A stretch of DNA of 33,547 nt. It comes from an uncultured Prevotella sp. (lineage in GTDB: Bacteria; Bacteroidota; Bacteroidia; Bacteroidales; Bacteroidaceae). How positions within the stretch are numbered: the first letter of the stretch is position 1; each line of letters starts with the position of its first letter. Made by a program: the position numbers and the translations under genes. Below are positions 13,601 to 21,097 of the stretch, piece after piece. Under the pieces are notes generated by a model. The model had not been told where the DNA came from and searched no databases. It saw only the letters and a list, made by a program, of their open reading frames with translations. The stretch lies in assembly GCA_900771975.1 (NCBI GenBank), contig CAAGPV010000029.1, forward strand, positions 1-33,547. The letters run 5' to 3'.

Positions 13601-14914
13601 ATGGCAAATTTAGTAGCTATTGTAGGACGTCCCAATGTAGGAAAGTCCACGTTGTTCAACCGTTTGACCCAAAGCCGTCGTGCCATTGTCAGCGATACCG
13701 CCGGCACCACCCGCGACCGGCAGTATGGCAAGTGTTCTTGGAATGGACGCGAATTTTCTGTTGTAGACACCGGAGGCTGGGTGGTGAAAAGCGACGACAT
13801 CTTTGAAGATGCCATCCGCCGTCAGGTCATTGTAGCCACCGAAGAGGCCGATCTGGTCTTGTTTCTGGTGGATATAGAGACGGGAGTCACCGACTGGGAC
13901 GAGGACGTAGCCCAAATCTTGCGCCGTTCAGGCCTTCCCATTGTGTTGGTGGCCAATAAGGTCGACAACAGTGCCAACTATTATCAAGCCGCCGAGTTCT
14001 ATAAGTTGGGGTTGGGCGAACCTCAATGCATCAGCGCCGCCACAGGAGGAGGCACCGGCGACCTGTTGGATCTTATACTGACAAAACTTCAGGATTTGCC
14101 CGACGATGAGGTACAGGAAGACATTCCTCGTTTTGCCGTTGTGGGCCGCCCCAACGCCGGCAAGAGCAGCATCATCAATGCCTTTATCGGAGAAGACCGC
14201 AACATCGTCACCGAGATTGCCGGCACTACTCGTGACAGCATCTACACCCGTTACACCAAGTTCGGCTTCGACTTCTATTTGGTAGACACCGCCGGCATCC
14301 GCCGCAAGAACAAGGTGACTGAAGACCTCGAGTTCTACAGCGTGATGCGTTCCATCCGTGCCATCGAAAATTCCGACGTATGCATCTTAATGATCGATGC
14401 CACAAGAGGTATAGAGTCGCAGGATATGAACATCTTCCAGCTCATCCAGAAAAACAATAAGTCGTTGGTGGTGGTAGTCAACAAGTGGGACTTGGTTGCT
14501 GACAAGTCGCAGATAGCCATCAACACCTTTGAGGCCGCCATCCGTCGGCGCATGGCACCGTTTGTAGACTTCCCCATCGTGTTTGCTTCAGCCCTCACCA
14601 AACAGCGTATCTTCAAGGTGCTTGAGACGGCAAAACAGGTCTACCTCAATCGCGAGATACACATCGGTACAAACAAACTCAACGAGGTGATGCTGCCTAT
14701 CATCGAGGCTACACCCCCACAGTCGATCAAGGGAAAATACATCAAAATAAAGTATTGCTCGCAGCTGCCCAACACCCAGATACCCTCTTTCGTGTTCTAT
14801 GCCAACCTTCCGCAGTATGTGAAAGAACAATACCGCCGTTTTCTGGAAAACAAGATACGCGAAAATTGGTCGTTGCACGGATGTCCCATCAATGTGTTCA
14901 TCCGTCAAAAGTAG
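13601..14914 (+). CDS. der: Ribosome-assembly GTPase Der (EngA)
   Basis: Der has two GTPase domains in tandem and acts in 50S subunit assembly. The 437-residue protein shows G1 motif GRPNVGKS at residues 9-16 and GRPNAGKS at 182-189, with DTGG and DTAG as the two G3 motifs and NKVD and NKWD as the two G4 motifs. A C-terminal KH-like domain occupies about 350-437. No clear promoter precedes it, although the era terminator lies 50 nt upstream, so it may rely on readthrough or an unrecognised promoter. It is followed by a long perfect palindrome that ends both it and the converging mlaF. Confidence 0.97.
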   Translation: MANLVAIVGRPNVGKSTLFNRLTQSRRAIVSDTAGTTRDRQYGKCSWNGREFSVVDTGGWVVKSDDIFEDAIRRQVIVATEEADLVLFLVDIETGVTDWDEDVAQILRRSGLPIVLVANKVDNSANYYQAAEFYKLGLGEPQCISAATGGGTGDLLDLILTKLQDLPDDEVQEDIPRFAVVGRPNAGKSSIINAFIGEDRNIVTEIAGTTRDSIYTRYTKFGFDFYLVDTAGIRRKNKVTEDLEFYSVMRSIRAIENSDVCILMIDATRGIESQDMNIFQLIQKNNKSLVVVVNKWDLVADKSQIAINTFEAAIRRRMAPFVDFPIVFASALTKQRIFKVLETAKQVYLNREIHIGTNKLNEVMLPIIEATPPQSIKGKYIKIKYCSQLPNTQIPSFVFYANLPQYVKEQYRRFLENKIRENWSLHGCPINVFIRQK

Positions 14915-14923
14915 TCTTATATA

Positions 14924-14965
14924 GCAAAGGGGGCTATGCCAAATGTTTGGCATAGCCCCCTTTGC
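14924..14965. terminator. Bidirectional terminator between der and mlaF
   Basis: A perfect 20-bp inverted repeat (14924-14943 with 14946-14965) separated by two bases. The der stop is just before it and the mlaF stop (minus strand) just after, so it serves both convergent transcripts. Confidence 0.85.
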
Positions 14966-14982
14966 TTTCTGTTTCAAGCAAG

Positions 14983-15747
14983 CTATTCTTCTTCCATTTC
15001 CACCTCTTTCACCTTTTTAAACAAGTCGGAGGCAAACACCAGATCGTTCAGCTTTTGGTTGTGCGAGTTGATGACGGTCTCCTTGTTGCCCTGCCATTCC
15101 TTTTTTCCGTCACAGATGAATATGATGTTCTCGCCAATGCCCATTACCGAGTTCATGTCGTGGGTGTTGATGATGGTGGTGATGTGATACTCTTTGGTGA
15201 TGCTTGAGAGCAAGTCGTCAATCACCAGAGAGGTCTTTGGGTCCAAGCCAGAGTTGGGCTCGTCGCAGAAGAGGTATTTCGGGTTCATCACCACGGCACG
15301 TGCTATGGCCACACGCTTTTGCATACCTCCCGAAATCTCCCCCGGATATTTGTTTTCGGCCCCCGTCAGGTTCACCCTGTCGAGACACTCTTGGGCGCGT
15401 TGTTGTCGTTCGCGGAAAGTCATATTGCTGAACATGTCAAGTGGAAAGCGCACGTTCTCTATCACCGAAAGAGAATCGAACAGGGCAGCCCCCTGGAAAA
15501 TCATTCCCATTTCGCGCCGCATGAGAATCTTGTCTTTCTTGCTCATCGACACAAAGTTGCGTCCGTCATATAGCACTTCGCCCTTGGTGGGTTCCAACAG
15601 TCCGACGAGCGTACGCATCAGCACCGTTTTTCCAGCCCCACTCTGTCCGATGATAAGGTTGGTCTTCCCGTCCTCGAACGTGGTGCTGATGTCTTTCAGC
15701 ACCTCCTTGTTGCCAAAACTCTTGTAAATGTGTTGTACTTCTATCAT
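14983..15747 (-). CDS. mlaF: Phospholipid-transport ABC ATPase MlaF
   Basis: The ATPase of an MCE/Mla-type transporter that moves phospholipids between the inner and outer membranes. The 254-residue protein has Walker A GQSGAGKT (34-41), signature ISGGM (138-142), Walker B ending CDEP (Asp162, Glu163) and H-loop His196 in NTHDM. The ISGGMQKR variant of the signature is typical of MlaF. It overlaps mlaE by 4 nt (15744-15747), indicating translational coupling. No substrate-binding MlaD/MCE gene follows, because the transcript ends at the palindrome at 14924-14965. Confidence 0.9.
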   Translation of the reverse strand: MIEVQHIYKSFGNKEVLKDISTTFEDGKTNLIIGQSGAGKTVLMRTLVGLLEPTKGEVLYDGRNFVSMSKKDKILMRREMGMIFQGAALFDSLSVIENVRFPLDMFSNMTFRERQQRAQECLDRVNLTGAENKYPGEISGGMQKRVAIARAVVMNPKYLFCDEPNSGLDPKTSLVIDDLLSSITKEYHITTIINTHDMNSVMGIGENIIFICDGKKEWQGNKETVINSHNQKLNDLVFASDLFKKVKEVEMEEE

Positions 15748-16490
15748 GAGAGAACTTGTGTTAGGAAAACGTCACTGAACAAAATCAATACACTCGAGCT
15801 GACCACGGCGTCCGTCGATGCTTTTCCCACTTCCACCGAACCGCCCTTTACCGTATAGCCGAAATAGGAGGAAACGCTCGAAATGATGAAAGCAAAGAAG
15901 AGACTCTTGATAATGCTCATCCAGACGAACCAAGCGTTGAAGTCGTGTTGTAGGCCAGCTGTAAGGTCTTCGGGGCTGAGCACATGACCCACGTAGGCTG
16001 TGGCATATGCTCCGACGATGCCGGTGGCAGACGAAAATATCACCAGGAAAGGCATGATGGTGATGAGACCCAACATCTTGGGCAGGATAAGGTAGCATGC
16101 CGAGTTGACCCCCATTATTTCGAGAGCGTCAATTTGTTGCGTCACCCGCATCGTTCCCAATTCGGAAGCAATGTTCGAACCCACTTTGCCCGATAATATC
16201 AAGCACATAATGGAACTGGAAAACTCCAGCAGCATAATTTCCCTGGTGGTATAGCCCGACACCCAATGGGGCATCCATGGGCTTTGGATGTTCAGTTTCA
16301 TCTGGATGCAGATGACGGCACCGATAAAGAAGCTGATGAGAAGGACAATGCCGATGGAGTTGACCCCCAACTGCGTCATCTCCTTTACATAGCTTTTCAA
16401 GAACATTCTCATTCGCTCGGGACGGGAGAACGAACGCCCCATCAGGATGAGGTAGTTACCAAAGGTGGTAAGCCATTTTACGATTAGCAT
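15744..16490 (-). CDS. mlaE: Phospholipid-transport permease MlaE
   Basis: A 248-residue polytopic inner-membrane permease of the MlaE family, the partner of MlaF. Family signs include the central segment SNIASELGTMRVTQQIDALE, which contacts the ATPase, and ATAYVGHVLSPE. Hydrophobic helices fill residues 43-66, 140-175 and 195-245. It is the first gene of the minus-strand pair, with its promoter about 32 nt upstream, and is divergent from lptB, which also serves outer-membrane lipid traffic. Confidence 0.9.
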   Translation of the reverse strand: MLIVKWLTTFGNYLILMGRSFSRPERMRMFLKSYVKEMTQLGVNSIGIVLLISFFIGAVICIQMKLNIQSPWMPHWVSGYTTREIMLLEFSSSIMCLILSGKVGSNIASELGTMRVTQQIDALEIMGVNSACYLILPKMLGLITIMPFLVIFSSATGIVGAYATAYVGHVLSPEDLTAGLQHDFNAWFVWMSIIKSLFFAFIISSVSSYFGYTVKGGSVEVGKASTDAVVSSSVLILFSDVFLTQVLS

Positions 16491-16521
16491 ATTTTGCTCT
16501 GTGTCTATTCTGTTATGTTTG

Positions 16522-16529
16522 CAAAATTA
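16522..16529 (-). promoter_or_regulatory. Promoter -7 box (TAATTTTG) for mlaE-mlaF
   Basis: On the minus strand this reads TAATTTTG, an exact TAnnTTTG match about 32 nt upstream of the mlaE ATG. A TTG at 16552-16554 on that strand is a possible -33 element at slightly long spacing. Confidence 0.6.
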
Positions 16530-16603
16530 ACCAAAATCCTATAAAAAACTGCAACTTCTTCAATAGTTTTTAACCGGATGGCAATTATTAGCGTTTATTT
16601 TGC

Positions 16604-16611
16604 TAATTTTG
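16604..16611 (+). promoter_or_regulatory. Promoter -7 box (TAATTTTG) for lptB
   Basis: An exact TAnnTTTG match 24 nt upstream of the lptB ATG and divergent to the mlaE promoter 75 nt away. No clear -33 box. Confidence 0.6.
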
Positions 16612-16634
16612 TACACTCAAAAGATCTATAAGCA

Positions 16635-17462
16635 ATGAGCGAAACAGAAGTTGTGCAAGCCCGTCCCGACGAACAGTTTGTTTTGCGCACCGAAGGACTG
16701 GTAAAGCGTTATGGCAAACGCACCGTGGCCAACGGCGTGAGCATTCATGTGCGTCAGGGAGAGATAGTGGGGTTGCTGGGGCCTAATGGTGCTGGCAAGA
16801 CCACCAGTTTCTATATGACCACCGGACTGATAGTGCCAAATGCTGGCCACGTCTACATCAACGATGAAGACATTACCAAGTTTCCCGTCTACAAGCGTGC
16901 TCGCAAGGGCATTGGCTACCTTCCTCAGGAAGCCAGTGTGTTCCGCAAGATGAGCGTGGAAGACAACATCATGTCGGTGTTGGAAATGACCAAGCTGTCA
17001 CGGCAGGAACGCATAGACAAGATGGAAAGCCTTATAGCAGAGTTCCGCTTGGAGAAAGTGCGCAAGAACATGGGCGACCGCCTGTCAGGTGGAGAGCGTC
17101 GCCGCACCGAGATAGCCCGTTGTCTGGCCATCAACCCGAAGTTTATCATGCTGGACGAACCCTTTGCCGGTGTCGACCCTATTGCGGTGGAAGATATTCA
17201 GCACATTGTCTGGCAGCTCAAGTTCCGCAACATCGGTATCTTGATAACCGACCACAATGTGCATGAAACCCTCAATATCACCGACAGGGCCTATCTGTTG
17301 TTTGAAGGGCGCATCCTTTTCCACGGCACCCCCGAAGAACTGGCGGCCAACAAGATAGTGAAAGAGAAATATTTGGGAGCCGACTTCAAGTTGGAGAAAA
17401 AAGATTTTCAGCTCCTGGACGAACGTAAACGGGCACAGGAGAAAGCCGAAGAAGTTGGTTAA
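16635..17462 (+). CDS. lptB: LPS-export ABC ATPase LptB
   Basis: LptB powers extraction of lipopolysaccharide from the inner membrane by the LptB2FG complex. The 275-residue protein has Walker A GPNGAGKT (49-56), signature LSGGE (150-154), Walker B IMLDE (171-175) followed by PFAGVDPIAV, which is diagnostic for LptB, and H-loop His207. An N-terminal extension of about 15 residues and a charged C-terminal tail after GADFKLE make it longer than the usual 240 residues. It has its own promoter and divides from mlaE across a 144-nt intergenic region. Confidence 0.94.
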   Translation: MSETEVVQARPDEQFVLRTEGLVKRYGKRTVANGVSIHVRQGEIVGLLGPNGAGKTTSFYMTTGLIVPNAGHVYINDEDITKFPVYKRARKGIGYLPQEASVFRKMSVEDNIMSVLEMTKLSRQERIDKMESLIAEFRLEKVRKNMGDRLSGGERRRTEIARCLAINPKFIMLDEPFAGVDPIAVEDIQHIVWQLKFRNIGILITDHNVHETLNITDRAYLLFEGRILFHGTPEELAANKIVKEKYLGADFKLEKKDFQLLDERKRAQEKAEEVG

Positions 17463-17511
17463 AAAATATTTTTTCCACCTTTTCTATTAGGTAGTTAAGT
17501 AAATATTAAGT

Positions 17512-17519
17512 ACTTTTGC
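17512..17519 (+). promoter_or_regulatory. Promoter -7 box (TACTTTTG) for tig
   Basis: An exact TAnnTTTG match followed by C, 45 nt upstream of the tig ATG. No strong TTTG -33 element. Confidence 0.6.
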
Positions 17520-17564
17520 AGTTCCTTTGCAACTTGGAATAACAAATATAAAGAAAATAAAACA

Positions 17565-18929
17565 ATGAACATTTCATTTGAAAATCCCGACAAAATCAAT
17601 GGTCTGTTGACTATTGTTGTCGAAGAGTCAGATTACAAAGCAGATGTCGAGAAGACACTAAAGGACTATCGCAAGCGTGCCAATGTCCCCGGATTCCGTC
17701 CCGGTCAGGTGCCTATGGGAATGGTGAAACGCCAGTATGGCACAGCCGTAAAGGTAGATGTGGTCAACAAGTTCTTGGGCGAACAGCTTCAGAAATATGT
17801 AGTTGACAACAAAATCAAGATGTTGGGTCAGCCCTTGGCTAAGGAAGGCGGCGAGCCTGTAGACTTGGAAAAACCGGCACCTTACACGTTTGAATTTGAA
17901 ATTGCCGTAGCTCCTGAGTTTGAAGCTAAACTCTCAGGCAAAGACAAGATAGACTATTATGACATCAAGGTGGACGACAAGCTCATCGACCAACAGGTAG
18001 ATATGTTTGCCAACCGCGCTGGCCATTATGTAAAAGCCGAACAATACGATTCTACCCAGCGTGATATGCTCAAGGGCGACCTGCGCGAACTCGATGAAAA
18101 CGGCAATACCCTCGAGGGTGGCGTTACCGTAGAAAGCGCAGTCCTGATGCCTGAATACATCAAGGTGGACGACCAAAAGAAGCTTTTTGACGGTGCCAAG
18201 GTGGGTGACATCATCACATGGAATCCCCGTAAGGCCTATCCTGACAACGATAGCGAGATAGCTTCGCTGCTGAAGGTAGAAAAAGACAAGGTGGGCGAGC
18301 ACACTGGTGACTTCAGCTATCAGGTAACTGAGGTGCAACGCTTTGAAAAGGCCGAGGTGAATGCCGAACTTTGGGAAGGCGTCTACGGCAAGGAGTCGGG
18401 CATCAAGGACGAAGCTGGCTTCCGTGAGGCCATTGCCAAAGGCTTGAAAGGACAGTTGGAAGGCGATTCCGACTATAAGTTTATGCAAGACGTGCGTGCT
18501 CATGTCGAAAAGAAGATTGGCAAGCTGGAATATCCTGAGCAGTTGCTCAAGCGCATCATGCTGGCCAACAACAAAGACAAAGATCAGGAGTTTGTTGATA
18601 AAAACTACGACCAGAGCATCAAGGAACTCACCTGGAGCATGGCTAAAGAGCAGTTGGCACAGGCACAAAACATCAAGGTGGAAGACGCCGATGTGCTTGC
18701 AGCAGCCAAAGAGATGGCACGTGCACAGTTTGCTATGTACGGCATGAACAACGTTCCCGAGGAGTATGTAGACAACTTTGCCAAAGAGCAGTTGAAAAAA
18801 CGTGAGAATGTAGACCGTTTTGTAGACCGTGCCCTTGACACAAAGCTTGCAGCCGCTCTGAAGAATGTTGTGAAGTTAAATCATAAAGAAGTTGATATTG
18901 AAGAATTTAACAAGATGATGGGCGAATAA
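17565..18929 (+). CDS. tig: Trigger factor
   Basis: A ribosome-associated chaperone that meets nascent chains at the tunnel exit. The 454-residue protein begins with the ribosome-binding domain and its signature GFRPGQVP at 43-50. The middle region (about 150-260) aligns in position with the FKBP-type domain but is divergent, as is usual in Bacteroidetes. The rest is the long helical C-terminal arm domain. It precedes clpP and clpX as in many bacteria, but the tig message should end at the hairpin at 18962-19030. Confidence 0.92.
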   Translation: MNISFENPDKINGLLTIVVEESDYKADVEKTLKDYRKRANVPGFRPGQVPMGMVKRQYGTAVKVDVVNKFLGEQLQKYVVDNKIKMLGQPLAKEGGEPVDLEKPAPYTFEFEIAVAPEFEAKLSGKDKIDYYDIKVDDKLIDQQVDMFANRAGHYVKAEQYDSTQRDMLKGDLRELDENGNTLEGGVTVESAVLMPEYIKVDDQKKLFDGAKVGDIITWNPRKAYPDNDSEIASLLKVEKDKVGEHTGDFSYQVTEVQRFEKAEVNAELWEGVYGKESGIKDEAGFREAIAKGLKGQLEGDSDYKFMQDVRAHVEKKIGKLEYPEQLLKRIMLANNKDKDQEFVDKNYDQSIKELTWSMAKEQLAQAQNIKVEDADVLAAAKEMARAQFAMYGMNNVPEEYVDNFAKEQLKKRENVDRFVDRALDTKLAAALKNVVKLNHKEVDIEEFNKMMGE

Positions 18930-18961
18930 TTGCCTGATTTTTAAAAAATCTTCTTTTTTTG

Positions 18962-19030
18962 AAGAGGTTGTCGACTATTTTTCTTATCTTTGTGTTATGA
19001 AAGGTAGAAAAGGGTGGACAACCTCTTTTT
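18962..19030 (+). terminator. tig terminator with the clpP promoter inside its loop
   Basis: AAGAGGTTGTC (18962-18972) and GACAACCTCTT (19017-19027) pair perfectly over 11 bp, followed by T to 19030. The 44-nt loop contains a complete TATCTTTG element. Transcripts from tig carry both arms; transcripts starting at the inner promoter lack the 5' arm. Confidence 0.7.
18985..18992 (+). promoter_or_regulatory. Promoter -7 box (TATCTTTG) for clpP-clpX
   Basis: An exact TAnnTTTG match. A TTTG at 18958-18961 is a possible -33 box at 23 nt spacing, slightly long. The expected start is near 18998, giving a leader of about 63 nt before the clpP ATG. Confidence 0.65.
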
Positions 19031-19060
19031 ATTTTACACGAATTTGAAAGGAAAGAAACA

Positions 19061-19726
19061 ATGAACGATTTCAGAAAATATGCTACGCAACACCTTGGTA
19101 TGAACGGTTTGGTGCTTGATGAAGTGATGAAGGCACAGGCCCACTATATGAATCCTTACATTTTGGAAGAACGCCAACTCAACGTCACCCAGATGGACGT
19201 CTATTCTCGCTTGATGATGGATCGCATTATCTTCCTCGGATCTGAAGTGGACGACTATGCAGCCAACACCTTGCAGGCCCAGTTGCTCTACCTCGACTCG
19301 GTGGACAGTGGCAAGGATATCTCTATTTACATCAATTCCCCCGGCGGAAGCGTTACGGCCGGCTTGGGCATCTACGACACCATGCAGTTTATTTCGAGCG
19401 ATGTGGCTACCATCTGTACGGGAATGGCGGCCAGTATGGCAGCCGTGCTCTTAGTGGCAGGTGCCGAAGGAAAACGCTCTGCGTTGCCTCATAGCCGTGT
19501 GATGATACACCAGCCCCTTGGCGGTGTGCAAGGCCAAGCCTCGGATATTGAGATTGAAGCCAAGGAAATACAGAAGTTCAAGAAAGAACTCTACACCATC
19601 ATCAGCAACCATTCGCACACGCCCTACGAAAAGGTATGGCAAGATAGCGACCGCAACTATTGGATGACAGCCCAGGAAGCGAAGGAATATGGAATGATTG
19701 ACCAAGTGTTGGAACGCAAAAAGTAA
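19061..19726 (+). CDS. clpP: ATP-dependent Clp protease proteolytic subunit
   Basis: ClpP forms the 14-mer serine protease chamber served by ClpX. The 221-residue protein has the catalytic Ser125 in GMAASMAAV, His150 in MIHQPLGG, and a probable Asp197 in QDSDRNY. INSPGGSV matches the oxyanion-loop region. An N-terminal extension of about 35 residues over E. coli ClpP may be a propeptide. It is followed by clpX after 10 nt, so the two are one operon. Confidence 0.96.
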   Translation: MNDFRKYATQHLGMNGLVLDEVMKAQAHYMNPYILEERQLNVTQMDVYSRLMMDRIIFLGSEVDDYAANTLQAQLLYLDSVDSGKDISIYINSPGGSVTAGLGIYDTMQFISSDVATICTGMAASMAAVLLVAGAEGKRSALPHSRVMIHQPLGGVQGQASDIEIEAKEIQKFKKELYTIISNHSHTPYEKVWQDSDRNYWMTAQEAKEYGMIDQVLERKK

Positions 19727-19736
19727 GAAATAGACA

Positions 19737-20987
19737 ATGCCAAAGAAGAAAGTTTGCAGTTTCTGCGGAAGAAGTGAAGACGAAGTCCGGCTGCTTATCA
19801 CAGGTGTGAACGGCTTTATCTGCGACAGTTGCATCCAGCAGGCTTATGATATAGCTCAGGAGATGCACGCCTATGATAGCGAAGGTGGAGAGCGGAAGCC
19901 GTTCCAACTGAAGAAAGTGCCCAAGCCGGTAGAGATAAAAAAATATCTGGATGAGTATATCATCGGGCAGGATGAGGCTAAACGCTATCTTTCGGTAGCC
20001 GTCTACAACCATTACAAGCGTCTGCAACAACCCGAAACCGACGATGGCGTAGAGATAGAAAAGAGCAACATCATCATGGTGGGCTCTACCGGAACCGGAA
20101 AGACCCTGATGGCCCGCACCATTGCCAAACTGCTCGATGTGCCGTTCACCATTGTGGATGCAACGGTGTTTACCGAAGCTGGCTATGTGGGCGAAGATGT
20201 GGAAAGCATCCTGTCACGCCTGTTGCAGGTGGCCAACTACGACCTGCCCTCAGCCGAAAGGGGCATTGTCTTCATTGACGAGATAGACAAGATAGCCCGT
20301 AAGAGCGACAATCCCAGCATTACACGTGATGTGAGCGGTGAGGGCGTACAGCAAGGTTTGCTGAAACTGCTGGAAGGAACCATGGTGAACGTACCCCCTA
20401 AAGGTGGACGTAAGCATCCCGATCAGGACTATATACACGTCAACACGCGCAACATCCTGTTCATCTGCGGCGGTGCCTTTGATGGCATAGAACAAAAGAT
20501 TGCACAACGTCTCAACACCCATGTGGTGGGCTTCAACTCGGTACAGTCGGTGGCCAAGATAGACAAGAAAGACTTGATGAAGTATGTCTTGCCACAAGAC
20601 TTGAAGTCGTTTGGACTGATACCCGAAATCATCGGCCGTCTGCCGGTGCTTACCTATCTCAATCCGTTGGACCGTGAAGCCCTCAAGCGCATCCTTGTAG
20701 AGCCCAAGAACTCCATTGTAAAACAGTATGAAAAGCTGTTTGATATGGACGGCATCAAGCTCACGTTCGACCCCGAGGTGCTCGACTTTGTGGTAGACAA
20801 AGCCGTAGAGTACAAGCTCGGAGCGCGAGGACTGCGCAGCATTGTTGAAAGCATGATGACCGATGCCATGTTTGAAGCACCCTCCAAACGGGTCAAGACC
20901 TTTAACGTGACGCTCGATTATGCCAAACAGCATTTGGATTATGCCAAGCCACATTTGGCTACAGCTTCCGATGAAGTATCGGTTTAG
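19737..20987 (+). CDS. clpX: Clp protease ATP-binding subunit ClpX
   Basis: ClpX is the AAA+ unfoldase that selects and feeds substrates to ClpP. The 416-residue protein opens with the zinc-binding domain (Cys7, Cys10, Cys29, Cys32). The AAA+ module carries Walker A GSTGTGKT (116-123) and Walker B ending with Asp181-Glu182 in IVFIDEID. The segment GYVGEDVES is a pore-loop region typical of ClpX. Length and order are standard. It lies 10 nt after clpP. Confidence 0.97.
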   Translation: MPKKKVCSFCGRSEDEVRLLITGVNGFICDSCIQQAYDIAQEMHAYDSEGGERKPFQLKKVPKPVEIKKYLDEYIIGQDEAKRYLSVAVYNHYKRLQQPETDDGVEIEKSNIIMVGSTGTGKTLMARTIAKLLDVPFTIVDATVFTEAGYVGEDVESILSRLLQVANYDLPSAERGIVFIDEIDKIARKSDNPSITRDVSGEGVQQGLLKLLEGTMVNVPPKGGRKHPDQDYIHVNTRNILFICGGAFDGIEQKIAQRLNTHVVGFNSVQSVAKIDKKDLMKYVLPQDLKSFGLIPEIIGRLPVLTYLNPLDREALKRILVEPKNSIVKQYEKLFDMDGIKLTFDPEVLDFVVDKAVEYKLGARGLRSIVESMMTDAMFEAPSKRVKTFNVTLDYAKQHLDYAKPHLATASDEVSV

Positions 20988-21001
20988 CGTTTAAACCTAC
21001 A

Positions 21002-21047
21002 AAAGGAAGAGCCTCGACGGATTGTTGCCGGCAAGAGACCTTCCTTT
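21002..21047 (+). terminator. Possible hairpin after clpX
   Basis: AAAGGAAG (21002-21009) pairs with CTTCCTTT (21040-21047) over 8 bp with a 30-nt loop. There is no T run after it, so termination is uncertain. It lies in the 110-nt gap before recQ, where no promoter consensus is obvious. Confidence 0.3.
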
Positions 21048-21097
21048 CCTTCCCGACAAACTAAGAAAAACAACAAGATAGATCTGACCATAAACAC

